Positions 35,455 to 46,899 of a stretch of DNA of 64,000 bases are shown here, one piece after another. The DNA is from Blastomyces gilchristii SLH14081. Taxonomy: Eukaryota > Ascomycota > Eurotiomycetes > Onygenales > Ajellomycetaceae. The first letter of the stretch is position 1. The number at the start of each line of letters is the position of its first letter. The stretch spans positions 66,771 through 130,770 of the forward strand of contig NW_003101634.1 of assembly GCF_000003855.2 (NCBI RefSeq). The letters are read 5' to 3'. The position numbers were made by a program, and so were the translations under genes. The notes beneath the pieces were generated by a model. The model was not told the DNA's origin. It ran no database searches and saw only the letters and a list, made by a program, of their open reading frames with translations.

Positions 35455-37560
35455 CTACACTTCTCTGATATACTGTGATTAGAGGTATTAAACTGTCTGA
35501 TAATTCCATGTTTTACAATCATGAGTTTCTTGATTATTCCTTCTTGTAATTGTCTCTGATAATAGTGATAAATATCTCAACTTGAGTTGAACTTTTGCTT
35601 CATTTTCACCCCTGTCAATGAAATTGTCAGAATATCACATGTTATCAGTGCAACAGTTGAATATGTACTCTCAATAATTTTTCATAACTCTAGAATTGAT
35701 TTGATGTGTAAATTTGTCAGATTATCTTGAAGATAGCAGTCAAATTCAGTTTTATAAGCATGTAGTTTTGCCTGATTTTCAGTTGTAATCAATATATGCA
35801 AGTTCTGTTTCAAAGTTAGTATTATAGTTCTATGAGATATGAAGTGTTATCAAAGATTGTTACTTACTAGAGAATTGTATTTCACTGTCTTCACATCTCA
35901 AACATCTGCTTATTCAAATCTCTGATAGTTAGTATTGTAGTAGTCTTGAGCTAATTTGATATATAAGTCTCATTCCTTCTCTGTTCAATCTTGAGAAGTG
36001 TAGATATTAACTCAACAGAAGGGATCTAGTAGAGCTGCTACAGTATAGTACTCTGTAAAAGATTGTTCAGTTTTGCTGTAATAATATACCAGTTTATCTC
36101 TTGTAGTAATAATAGCCTGTGCTATAGCATCATTTCAGACTGAATTTCTTTTTAAGTGATTTAACTGCTTCTCAAGATGAGTAAATAAACTGTTATACAT
36201 TCATCAGGCTGACTGCAGCATTGGTGTACAAGTGATTGAGACTGTCTTTATTATCTTATAAAACTGAAATAGTAAATCAATCACATATTTCAACTGAGTT
36301 CACTTCATATTAGAAAGTTTTAATATCTGAATCTTTTCCTGATCAGAGTGTTGTACTCAATGATCAATCATCTGACACAATTGAAGAGTCTGAACAGTTA
36401 TCTTATATATTGAACTTCACTGTGTTCTAACATTCTGTATCATATTCAGTGATGTGACTGATTTATTTATTTATTGAATATCATGAAATTGTTATTATTA
36501 TTTAGAGAAGATACAAATTGCATTAACAATGTTTTGAATCTGTGATATTTAAATTATTAGTCAATCTATTCAAAATTAACAGTAGTGTTATTAAAAAGTG
36601 TTATTAAAAAGCAATATTAAAAAGTATTATCAAAAAACATTATCTTTTATAAAATAGATGTAAAAGTTACTTGAGTAATTACTTTCATCTTATTCTCATT
36701 TCAAGAATCAGCTATCTTATTATTCTTTATCTCAATATTAAGATTCTTTATCAGTGTTTGCATCACAAGTTGAATCACATGAGCAATGCAGAGAATATAA
36801 CCTTGTTTATTATTTCAGAAATGTAAAGTCAATTTTTGCTTCAAGCTCTTCATCATAGTGTAGTTATTCGCAGCATTATCAGTTGTAATTGTAAGAAGAC
36901 TGAGACTAATATCTTAATAGTTATTTTTAATCACAGTCATTAATATCTCTGTCATATAATCCTCAGTATGACTACTGATCAATGATTCAAATTCAATTAA
37001 TATCTCTTAATAAGTTCAGTTCTCATCAATATAATAACATGTAACTCTTATAAATGCAAGATTATTTATACTAGTTCATGCATTCACTGTGAGAGACACT
37101 CTTTGATGATTCTTCAACTCTGATTCTAGATATTATATATTGACTTTGTAGTATATCTCAAGATTAGACTGAAGACAGAATTGATATGAAATATGAAGAT
37201 TTGAATTAAGCATTTGAAGAAGTGTTCAGAATTCAGGGTTTTCAATTGATTGAAGAGAAAGATTCAGAGATATACACATGTAAAGTAATTGTTCACAGAA
37301 GTTATCAGATGAGAGTTATGAAATCAGAGTACTGATATATAATTGTTTTCACATGATTTTCTTCAAATTAAAAAGTTAGTATTATCAAAAATTTTTATCT
37401 GATACAGTAACTTATCAGCTTAGTAGTAATTTTCTGAATATTTTTCTTTTGTTATCTGCATTCTGATGACTTCAGATGTCAGAAAATTTCTTCAGAGCTA
37501 TAATCAGTTTATGATGAATGTTTCTGAATGAAGTTGCAGTGATTATAGCAGAGAGATAAC
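35455..37560 (-). pseudogene. hAT transposase, decayed
   Basis: Minus-strand translation shows the hAT order: NNLAFIRVTCYYID; the RNase-H-like core LLTITTDNAANN with its acidic residue; GYILCIAHVIQLVMQTL; SKTEQSFTEYYTVAALLDPF; and the C-terminal dimerisation region with LTNLHIKSILELWKIIES and LTGVKMKQKFNSS, ending LMIVKHGIIRQFNT before a TAG at 35,455. Stops inside are mainly TGA in places where hAT proteins have Trp, plus TAA/TAG at Gln. The N-terminal BED-type zinc finger is not clear. No active protein can be made. Confidence 0.85.
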
Positions 37561-38279
37561 TCTTCAGTAATCTGTAATACAATCTGTTGATAATTATTTC
37601 ATAGATTATCTCAGTGTTTGTGTTGAGTTTTTCATAAATTTCATGACCTGAAATCAGATGTGAAGAATGAAGTGATTATTTATTATAATTAAAAGAGAGC
37701 ATTCTGTGTTGAATTGTAAATAATATAGACTTTGTAATTTACAGTGATTTCTTAAAGAGTTTGTGAATCTTCAATAGAAGTAAAAGAAGTGAAAGAAGTG
37801 AATTCAGAAGATATAATAATAATTTAAGAAAGATGATAATTTATTTTCAATAACTGATCACTGATGTGTGTAAGAAGAATTAATATAAGAGAAAATAATC
37901 TTATTTCTTAGCTTAGTTATAATTTTAGTACTAACTCAGATTGAATATCATTAATGTATAAAAGTAAATAAACAATCTTGATTAATCTCTGTCATATTTC
38001 TTGAAATATATTAATATTGTGAAAGAGAGTATTATCAAATTGTATTATCAGATAATATTATTAAAAATATATTAATATTGTGAATATCAATATTGAAAAA
38101 ATGTTGATACTTATATATTATAGTGATTTATGAATCATGATAGTTAAATATATATATATATATATATCATTTCTGACTTGATTACAACTTGTACAATAAT
38201 TTTTGAAAACTTAAAATCAATTTTAATTATTAATAATTAAAAACTTAAACTTATAACTAACTAATATAAAAAGAAAAAA

Positions 38280-38344
38280 ATCTACTTCTTCTCTTTCTCA
38301 TTCTTCTTATCATTCTTCATAATTCACTTCTCATTCTTCTTCTT

Positions 38345-38375
<31 letters not shown>

Positions 38376-39060
38376 TCTGAGATGATAATCATCTCAAAAT
38401 CTCTCTTCACTGCCTTCTCAGAGAAGGGTTTTCACTGCTTCTTCTCAGTCAGATCAATCTGTATCTCAAAATCCTGCATTTTCTGATCTGCTGTCTTGGG
38501 TTCTACCTCAGCAGTAAGCAGATTGACATGCTCAGAGAGCAGGGCTGTCTTCTCAATATTCTGAATCATGAAGTGCATTTGAGACCTGAACAAGGTCTTA
38601 ATTCCCTCCTTCTCTATCAGCTTCTGCTAATTAATTAGAGAACAGAAGTATTATCAAAAATCATTATCTCTCAATAAATAAAAAACTTATCAGTTTTGAC
38701 TTCTTTATCTCCTGCTTTAACACTCTTTTAATCTTCTTCTATCACTACTTATTTACAGTAATACTCTTCTTCTCTCTTTCTCTCTTTATCTTGAACTCAA
38801 ATCATTCTCAGAACTTCTTCTGATCTCACTACTACTGTATAAGACTCTTCACTGTCTTCTTCTTCAATCTCTCACAGATAGTATCATTCACATTATTTCT
38901 ATACTTAGTTCAGTCTAAATCTATCAGAAGTGTTACTTAAAATTATTATCATTCTACTCTCTTACAGAGTCTCTTCAAGGCATTATAATATGTCTTATAA
39001 TCAGTCTCTTCTTGCTTAAACATCTTCTTCTTCTCTTTCTTCAATCTGTGACAGTGCTCA
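38280..39060 (-). pseudogene. Second minus-strand coding-like stretch in the hAT, unknown
   Basis: Not recognised. Minus-strand reading gives charged helical sequence such as EHCHRLKKEKKKMFKQEE and TDYKTYYNALKRLCKRVE, and further on IEKEGIKTLFRSQMHFM and AEVEPKTADQKMQDFEI, with TGA stops and a gap that could be an intron. A TTC-triplet run (38,335-38,372) reads as a Lys tract. It could be a second gene carried by the hAT or the remains of a captured host gene. Confidence 0.5.
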
Positions 39061-39169
39061 CGCGCCTTGATAATTCACAGAACTGCAGAATATTTGAAGA
39101 GAAATAACATGATTAATTTCAGTGAGTGTTGAAGAGAGATGAAGGCAGAAGAGACAGTCAGAAATAATA

Positions 39170-39295
39170 TAATGATAATGATGATAATAATGATGATAAT
39201 GATGATAATAATAATGATGATAGTAATGATGTTAATGATGATAATGATGATGATGATGATGATGATGATGATAATGATGATAATAATGATGAAAG
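39170..39295 (+). repeat. ATG/ATA trinucleotide microsatellite
   Basis: Long run of GATGAT, AATGAT and AATAAT units inside the large hAT. No coding sign. Confidence 0.85.
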
Positions 39296-40392
39296 AAGAA
39301 GTGTATTGAAATATATTACTGACTTATCAAATATAAAGAGATAAAGAAAATATTAACAGCTTTCAGAGATATATGAAAACAGCTACAGTATTGTATAGTA
39401 ATATCATCTTCATTCAATGCATGCAGTGTTGATATTCTTTGTATGTAGTTATCATATAATCTATATCAGAGATACATGCAGAAAACAGATCTTTGTTACT
39501 AGAGAGAATGATTACAGCAATTCTCTGTTTTCATATTATAAAGATAAGTTATTCTCATTTCTTTCTTCTCTCTTTTCTCTTCTTCTTCAACTCATCACTA
39601 AATTCAAGCTGGTATGAAAACTATTAAAACACTTTTAAAAACTCTTAAATTAAAGAGTATAGACTAATTAAATTTTAAATGTAGAAGAATTAAATTATAT
39701 TTAATATTATTAATTATTCATTCTCTCTTAATAAAATCACAGTTGTGTCTTCTCTCTCCCCTCTTCAAACAAAACATGGCCTGTGAAAAGTGAGTATCAC
39801 ATCAGGTCATAATGATCAACACAGTCTCAGTATGCAGAGCTGTATACATGCAGTACATGCTGAACTGAGAGACTGTATGAGTTGCAAACTGATGTCAGCA
39901 TTTCAGAGAGAGCTGTGCAGTGTGAGAAAGTCACAACTCTCAGTCACATGTGCAGAGAGTGAATTGTCACAGTAAGTGCATGTGCATTGCATGAAAGTAA
40001 CACTTTTTGATAATACTCAGTCTCTGATATCATGAAAATAGAGTCTCTCTGTGAGATCTGTTTTTATCAGAAGTCAGAGAATCTTATATTTCTTAAGATT
40101 ATCTTCACCTATCTTGTCTGTGAAATTGATGAGAGAAATCATTGATTTCAGTGTTCTGCTCTTGATATTATTCAAGTGACAGCAGAGTTCACCCTGGTCA
40201 CACTTTTTAAATGTATGTTTTCTAAATATTCATATTTATACAGATATATACTGATTATTTATTAGATAATGTTAAGACAATAACTTATTACAGCTGTGTT
40301 ACTCTCACTATGAGAGATACACAGTTGATAATAGATATTGTAAAGACTCTGAGAAGTGAGTATTTTGAGAATACTGCAGCTCTGCAATCTTG

Positions 40393-40445
40393 ATTTTTTT
40401 TGTTTTTATTTTTTGTTTTTTTCTTTTTCTTTTCTTTTTTTTTTC

Positions 40446-40478
<33 letters not shown>

Positions 40479-40553
40479 TTCATTCTGATTTTTTCTTGTT
40501 TTTGTTTTATTTTTTGTTTTTTGTTTTTTTTTTTGTATTTTATATTTTTTTTA
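40393..40553 (+). repeat. T-rich tract with a 26-T homopolymer
   Basis: About 160 bp that is nearly all T with scattered C, G and A, including 26 consecutive T at 40,452-40,477. It lies inside the large hAT. Any frame through it is an artefact of composition. Confidence 0.85.
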
Positions 40554-43500
40554 TAATTAAAATTATATGAATTATAATCTGTATTTAGAAAAGTAATGAT
40601 ATTTGATAATACTCTCTGTTGAATTTTCAACAAATGAGCACTATGTTATGATATTATATAAGTGAGAAGTGATTTCATAGTCTCATTTGATGCCATTCTC
40701 AATAATGAGATCAGAATGAAAATGTGACTAAGAATTCAAATATATTCTTTATTCAGAACTAGATTTTTATTTGAAAAGTGAATCTGAGATCTTTAATATT
40801 TGAAATAACATGATTTGAAATCAATGTAATGAACACAAATCATGATCAGAAGTAATGCTTTTAGACAACATGATAACTGTATAGTTTGATCCTGGTCTCA
40901 GACACAGTCACACGGTCAGTCTATATTGAACTGAGTGAAAAACAAAGAAGTGAAAATCCTCTTCTCTCTAATCAGTATAACTTTGAAAAAGCTGATTGAA
41001 AAGCAGTTGAAGAAAGAGTAAAACAGCTGAAATCTGAAAGACAGAGTGAGCTCTATTGAAATCAAAGTCAAGATATATCAAATGAAATGCTTGAGAATAG
41101 AGCAAAGCTGATTACATCTATTCTTCTAATAAGTATTGAAGAAAATATTTCAAAGAAAAAGTCTTCTGAGTATTTCAAACCTTGATGAAATGAGAATATC
41201 ACTTCTAAAAGAAAGCAATTAGTCACTGCTAAGAGAGATTGAAAGAATCACTTAATATCTGATGAAGAGTTCAAAGCTATTTAAAATGAATATTTTTCAG
41301 ATATTAAAAAAGCCAAAACAGATTGCTGAAACAAATTTCTTAAAGAAGTATAAGGAAAAGAAGTTTTCAAAGCCTTCAACTATACTAAAACAAGAAGTGT
41401 AGCAAAGCTTTCAACCTTAGAATATGAATTTCAGAATGAATTATATACAGCAAATTCTTTTGAGGAAAAATGTTAAGCTTTTATAAGAATTCTCTTTCAA
41501 AACTCATCACATTTAGAAGAGAGGAATATGTCATTTCATGAATATATTGATGAAAATAACTGGGAATGGCCTGAGCTTACATATGATGAACTAGAGTCAG
41601 TAATATTCTCAAGTTCAATTAAAACTGCTGCAGGGCCTGATTCAATTAATCACTCAATTATTCAAAACACATATTTCTACTTGAAGAATGAATATTTTGA
41701 GCTCTTTTTCAATCTCTTAAAAAATGGTTATCATTCTGAATGCTGGAGAGAAGCTACTGGAGTAATCCTTGCAAAACCTAATAGAAAGGCTTTAATTCCT
41801 AAGTCATATAGAGTAATATCTCTGTTAAACTGTTTGAGAAAAATTCTAGAAAAGATAATAGCTACTAGATTATCTTTTATAAGCTCTATTAGTGATTCTC
41901 TTCTATTTAATGAATAAATAAGAGATAGAAAACAATGTTCTGCAATTGATACTGTTCTCTCAGTTATTCATGATATTCAAGTAGCAAAGCATGAAGACCT
42001 GGTCTCAACTGCAGTTTTTATTGATATAAAAGATGCACTTGATCATGTGTCAAAGTCTAAGATGATTCAAACTTTGAAGATGTTAAAACTGTCACTTTCT
42101 CTAATAAAATGAGTCAATTGTTTCATATCTAAAAGAATTATACAACTATTCTTTGATGGAAGAAAACAAGATAAAACTGAGATAAAAATAGAAGTATCAC
42201 AAGAATCTCCAATCTCACCTGTTTTATTTGCAATATACACTGCATATCTATTCAAGAATAGAGAGATGAAAATAGTGAGATCTTCAAGTTATGTAGATGA
42301 TATTGATCTACTCTACAGTTCAAAGACAATCAAAGAGAATTTAGAAGTGATTGAGAAAGCAGTAAAGGAAATCTTTGTTAGAGCAGATATTAATCTAATT
42401 CAATTTGATATGAATAAAACTGAGCTAATTCACTTTTTTTCCAGATTTAATGAGAAAGAACTAAGTCTAACTCTTTTAAATAAAGAGATTAAACCCAGTT
42501 TAAATGTCAAATGACTAGAAGTATGATTAAACTCCAAGTTGAATTTTAAATATTATATTCAACAAAGAATCATCAAGACAGAGAGACTACTGAATAGTTT
42601 AATCAGACTATCAAATACTGAGAGAGGTCTATTCTTTCAGGCTATGAGACAGTTATACATAGCCTGTATTATCTCAGTAGCTGATTATGATGTTCAAGTT
42701 TGATGAAATAATCAAGAAAACTTCACTGAACTCTTTCAAAGTCTATAAAACAGAGCTTTGAGAAGAATTCTGGAAGCATTTAAGTCATCTCCTATTAAAG
42801 CAATGAAAATTGAAGCTTCAATTCCACCTCCTGCTATTCAATTTGAAAAGGCCTGTATAAACTATGCTCTGAGAGTCATGAAGATGAGCTCAAATCATAT
42901 AATCAGAGAAAGAGTCTCTTCTTCATTTTCATCAGTTAACTCAGGAAATGAACTGGATTGGAATAGATTTCTTGATTGAAATGAGAATAATACTTTAAAG
43001 AAAATGCTCTCTCAACTGTATAGACTATGTTCACTTATTAAGAATCAATTTTCTTCATTAAATGTTGAGAAAATTGATCATGAGAAGATATCTCTCTGAA
43101 GAGAAAAGCTGGAATCTCTCATAGACTTACAAATAAGTGAACTATCTAAAGAGAGAGAATATGAACAGCATTTGAAGAAGATCTCTACAATTAATATAAA
43201 AGACTCTATTCTGATCTACTCAGATGACTCAAGAAATGAGAATTTGAATAGATTAGGCGCAGGCATTGCTTATACTGAAGATAATATTAATTTTATCTCA
43301 GATTTCTGGAATTTAGGCTGTGAATCTGAAGTCTTTGATGCTGAACTATTTGCAATAGTGAAAGCTTTCAAACTCATTGAAATAAAATCTTATAAAAGAG
43401 GAAATGATTTGAAAGAGACATGAATATTCTCTGATAGTCAAGCTGCTTTAAAAAGACTTAGAAATAGTCAGATTCATAATGATCAAATGAATCTTGAACT

Positions 43501-44523
43501 GATTTTAAACTCTGTTTTGAAAATTCAAAAGAGAAGAACATCAAAACTGATAATTCATCTGCATTGAGTTCCTACTCATATGAATATTCAAGGCAATGAA
43601 TTGGCTGATTCAGCTGCAAAAAAGAGTTCAGAATTAAGCAGATCTATTCAAAAAACAGTGTCCTGATCTTTCATAAAGAGAAAGATAAAAGAATCTTGTT
43701 TAAACAAGTGAAATGAAAGCTGGCAGAAACAAAAGAAGAGTATACATTATTCAAGATTTGAGACAAAACCAAAGTAGAAATCTTGTTCAATTAAATGTAA
43801 AAAGAAAATATTCTCATCTATAATTCAGCTGAAACTAGGACATGGTTATTTCAAATCTTATATACAAAGATTTGATGATAGATTTAACTCAATAGAATGC
43901 TCATTCTGCAATACAAATGAGAATCCTGAGCATATTATAATGCACTGTGCATTATACAATAGTCTCAGAGCCAGATTGAAAGAGAAGTATGATCTAAATC
44001 AATTAAATATAAGATTCTTATTCTCAACTGAGACAGAAATTAAATACTTAATAGACTTTCTATCAGAAACTCAAGCAGCTATAAGAAAATGGCTGAATTC
44101 AGAAGTATCTGAATATGAAGAAGTGGAAATTGACTAGATATAGTCTGTTAAAACAGCTATATATTCTCTTTTAATAATTTTGTTTTGTTATAGTCTCTCT
44201 TTACTGTACTTGTTTCCTTCTGTTCTTTTCTCTATCTATTTAATATGTCTATCTTTAAGACTATGTTCTCTTTTCTTTTGTCATAATATTTTCAAATGGT
44301 TTCAAACTATCAGAAGGTGTTAAAATACTGCAATTTATAAATAGTTTTTGTATTCTGGGCTGGAATTTTCTGATTTTGCATATTTGAAATTGATAAATGT
44401 ATAATAGTTGACTCTATAGATATAGGAAAAACCCTGAGAACTAAAGATTCTCAGGTAGATGTCATAGTCTCTGACTGCATACATCTATAATTGAAGAATA
44501 ATAATAATAATAATAATAATAAT

Positions 44524-46566
44524 AACTTAGAAACTGAAGCTTTTCTATTAGATTTTACAAGGATTACTTCAGTAGCTTCTCTCCAGCATTCAGAATGATA
44601 ATTATTTTTTAAGAGATTGAAAGAGAGCTCAAAATATTCATTCTTCAAGTAGAAATATATGTTTTGAATAATTAAATGATTAATTAAATCAGGCTCTGTA
44701 GCAGTTTTAATTGAACTTGAGAATATTGCTGACTCTAGTTCATCACATGTAAGCTCAGATCATTCCCAGTTATTTTCATTAATATATTCATGAAATGACA
44801 TATTCTTCTCTTCTAAATGTGATGAGTTTTGAAAGAGAATTCTTATAAAAGCTTGACATTTTTTCTCAAAAGAGTTTGCTGTATATAATTCATTCTGAAA
44901 TTCATATTCTAAGGTTGAAAGCTTTGCTACACTTCTTGTTTTAGTATAGTTGAAGGCTTTAAAGACTTCTTTTTCTTGTGCTTCTTTAAGAAATTTGTTT
45001 CAGTAATCTGTTTTGACTTTTTTAATATCTGAAAAATATTCATTTTGAATAGCTTTGAACTCTTTATTAGATATTAAGTTATTCTTTCACTCTCTCTTAG
45101 CAGTGACTAATTGCTTTCTTTTAGAAGTGATATTCTCATTTTATCAAGATTTGAAATACTCAGAAGACCTTTTCTTTGAAATATTTTCTTTAATACTTGT
45201 TAGAAGAATAGATGTAATCAGCTTTACTCTATTCTCAAGCATTTCATTTGAGATATCTTGACTTTGATTTCAATAAAACTCACTCTATCTTTCAGATTTT
45301 AGCTGTTTTACTCTTTCTTCAACTGCTTTTCAATCAGCTTTTTCCAAGTTATACTGATTAGAGAGAAGAGGATTTTCACTTCTTTGTTTTTCACTTAGTT
45401 CAATATCAAATTGAATAATCTCATGATCTGATTCTGAGGTTTTATTTGAATTAATAAATCAGTTTATAAGTCTTTTTTCAATTAGATTTTATGATATGAA
45501 AGTTAGATCTATAATAGATTTCTGTTTCATGTCTTTTCTAAAGAATGTTTATTGATCAGACTTGTTAACTAAATCTATTAAATGCTTAAAAGTTCATTTA
45601 ATCAGTTTATCTGCTCTTACTGCTCTTATGCACTCTGAGTTTTATCAGAGATAATGTGCATTGAAGTCTCCTGCAATAATAGAGTTTTTTAAGAAAGTTA
45701 TATTCAAAAATCCTCTATCAATTATTCAGATATTGTTGTTTTCTTTCAATGACTTTTCATTATAGATATTTATAAGTTGAATAGTATCAAACTCATTCTC
45801 TTTATCTATAATATCATCCACTAGAATATCAGAGTCAGATATGATATCAAATCTCAAATTAAATTGATATCTTGATCTTTTTCTCTCATAGATCACTACT
45901 CTTGATTTTATCTCAGATTTTTCAGAAAGAAAGCAGTAATAGCTTGAATGAGAAATGATATACTTTTACTCAGTATCAAAGTTTGATTCTTGAAGAAGTA
46001 CAAAGTTAACTTTTTATTCAAATACAATCTGAAGATAAGAATAAATACAATTTGAGTTTCTATTCACATTATTTTGAATAAATGTGATTTTTGAAGAGTT
46101 TTTAAACTTTTTTTGTTATTTTTATTGTATATTCATACTAAGAGAGAGTAGAGATAGAGTAGAATCTAATTCCTATCATCAGATAGTAGATTATAACTAT
46201 TTTGAAAAGTAGGAATCTCAACTGCTTACATTATATCTAGTTTATCATCAGAGTCATTTCTCAATTCTCTAATCTTAACAGAAGTTTGAGAATTCAAATT
46301 CTGTTTACACTTAGCTGAAGAGTTGAAGTTTGAAGATCTAGATAGTTGAGAATTTCTTCTTTTTAAGCTTACAGTTGTAGATTTACTAGCTTGACTTTTC
46401 TCTTCAGTTTTAGATTTACTTTGAGCTTCATCTTTTCTCCAGTTCTTCTGAGTTCTTGAAGCAAATACACATTCTTTTGAGCTAGATGCATGTTTTTCTT
46501 TGCAATTGAAGTACTTAAGTAGAGTATATTGATATATTTCATCTCTTTTTAAGCATGTTTCACATT
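44524..46566 (-). mobile_element. Outer LINE, middle part (ORF2 N-terminal half and end of ORF1)
   Basis: Begins with the second copy of the TSD of the inner LINE. It reads on the minus strand into the N-terminal half of RT and the endonuclease, and then into the zinc-knuckle end of ORF1 (46,226-46,566, including CFNCKEKHASSSKEC as mutated YFNC). It stops at the Ty3 LTR at 46,567 and resumes at 54,843. Confidence 0.88.
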
Positions 46567-46742
46567 TGTGATTCAAAGGTTGCTTGAGCCAGCGTACGAT
46601 TACAGGTGTACGCCGGTTTCTTATATATCATAATATCATATACTAAATTAATTAGTGGCCACTATGGCCCTCTTTACACTCATAAGCAAGTTCAGAAGTG
46701 GCTGTGTTATTATCTGACAGTTATATATTCTTCTGAACCACA
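46567..46742 (-). repeat. LTR, left copy (3' LTR of the minus-strand element)
   Basis: 176 bp, TGTG...CACA. The first about 60 bp are rich in CpG (AGCGTACGATTACAGG), while the second half is mutated compared with the right copy (CAGAAGTGGCTGTG against CGGAAGCGGCCGCG). Confidence 0.9.
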
Positions 46743-46899
46743 TTCTTCCTCACCAGATTCAGTCACGCTCATATGACCATGTCATACATTCTAGCTTCAT
46801 GCAGATTAGCTCGCCACTAGCATTTCATAATTATGTGATCTATTTCTGATTTGACTAGCATTCTGTATACACTCTCACAAAGAAACTTCTATTATATTA

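Larger units (their letters stand above)
35080..40923. mobile_element. hAT DNA transposon, 5.84 kb, nested in LINE ORF2
   Basis: Termini TAGACTGGCCGGCGGG and CACACGGTCAGTCTA form an imperfect inverted repeat, and an 8-bp TSD frames it. The interior holds a decayed minus-strand hAT transposase (35,455-37,560), a second minus-strand coding-like stretch (38,280-39,060), ATG/ATA microsatellites (39,170-39,295) and a T-rich tract (40,393-40,553). The outer 100 bp keep CpG and CpC, while the interior does not. Confidence 0.9.
35072..40931. repeat. 8-bp target-site duplication of the large hAT element
   Basis: TATTGAAC precedes the element at 35,072-35,079 and follows it at 40,924-40,931, with LINE ORF2 continuing in frame after it. 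Confidence 0.9.
34341..44137 (+). pseudogene. LINE ORF2 (APE endonuclease, reverse transcriptase, RNase H), interrupted
   Basis: Begins MNVQQK and is split by the 5.8-kb hAT at 35,080. The first part has endonuclease features (LLQEPN, then EDFNAYHS and SIIDLTFMS). After the hAT the frame continues to the reverse transcriptase, with TAAGPDSINHSII, ILAKPNRKALIPKSYR and the catalytic box YVDDIDLLYSS. RNase H follows with its acidic residues in LIYSDDS, DAELFAIVKA, IFSDSQAA and GNELADSAAK. A C-terminal Cys/His motif (CSFCNTNENPEHIIMHC) closes it. The joined reading would be about 1,315 codons. Almost every internal stop is TGA where related elements carry Trp. Confidence 0.88.
32121..44523 (+). 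mobile_element. Inner LINE (Tad1-like non-LTR retrotransposon), nested and itself interrupted
   Basis: A plus-strand LINE of about 6.0 kb once two hAT insertions are removed. It has a 5' UTR remnant, ORF1 with zinc knuckles, ORF2 with endonuclease, reverse transcriptase and RNase H, a 3' UTR (44,138-44,490) and an (AAT)n tail at 44,495-44,523. It is bounded by a 15-16 bp target-site duplication (AACTTAGAAACTGAA) in the ORF2 of the outer LINE. The (AAT)n tail and RNase H domain fit the Tad1 clade. Confidence 0.9.

Noticed and set aside
38335..38372. CRISPR-like or functional tandem array
   Set aside because: Plain TTC trinucleotide repeat without spacers, inside a eukaryotic transposon.
40356..40633. 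Long Phe- or Lys-rich open frames on both strands
   Set aside because: They run through a T-rich tract with a 26-T homopolymer and are composition artefacts.
33540..44137. TGA read as tryptophan (an altered genetic code) in the transposon genes
   Set aside because: TGG is still used in the same frames (NNWEWPEL), host genes in the window stop at TGA normally, and TAA/TAG also occur at expected Gln. C-to-T mutation explains all of these.
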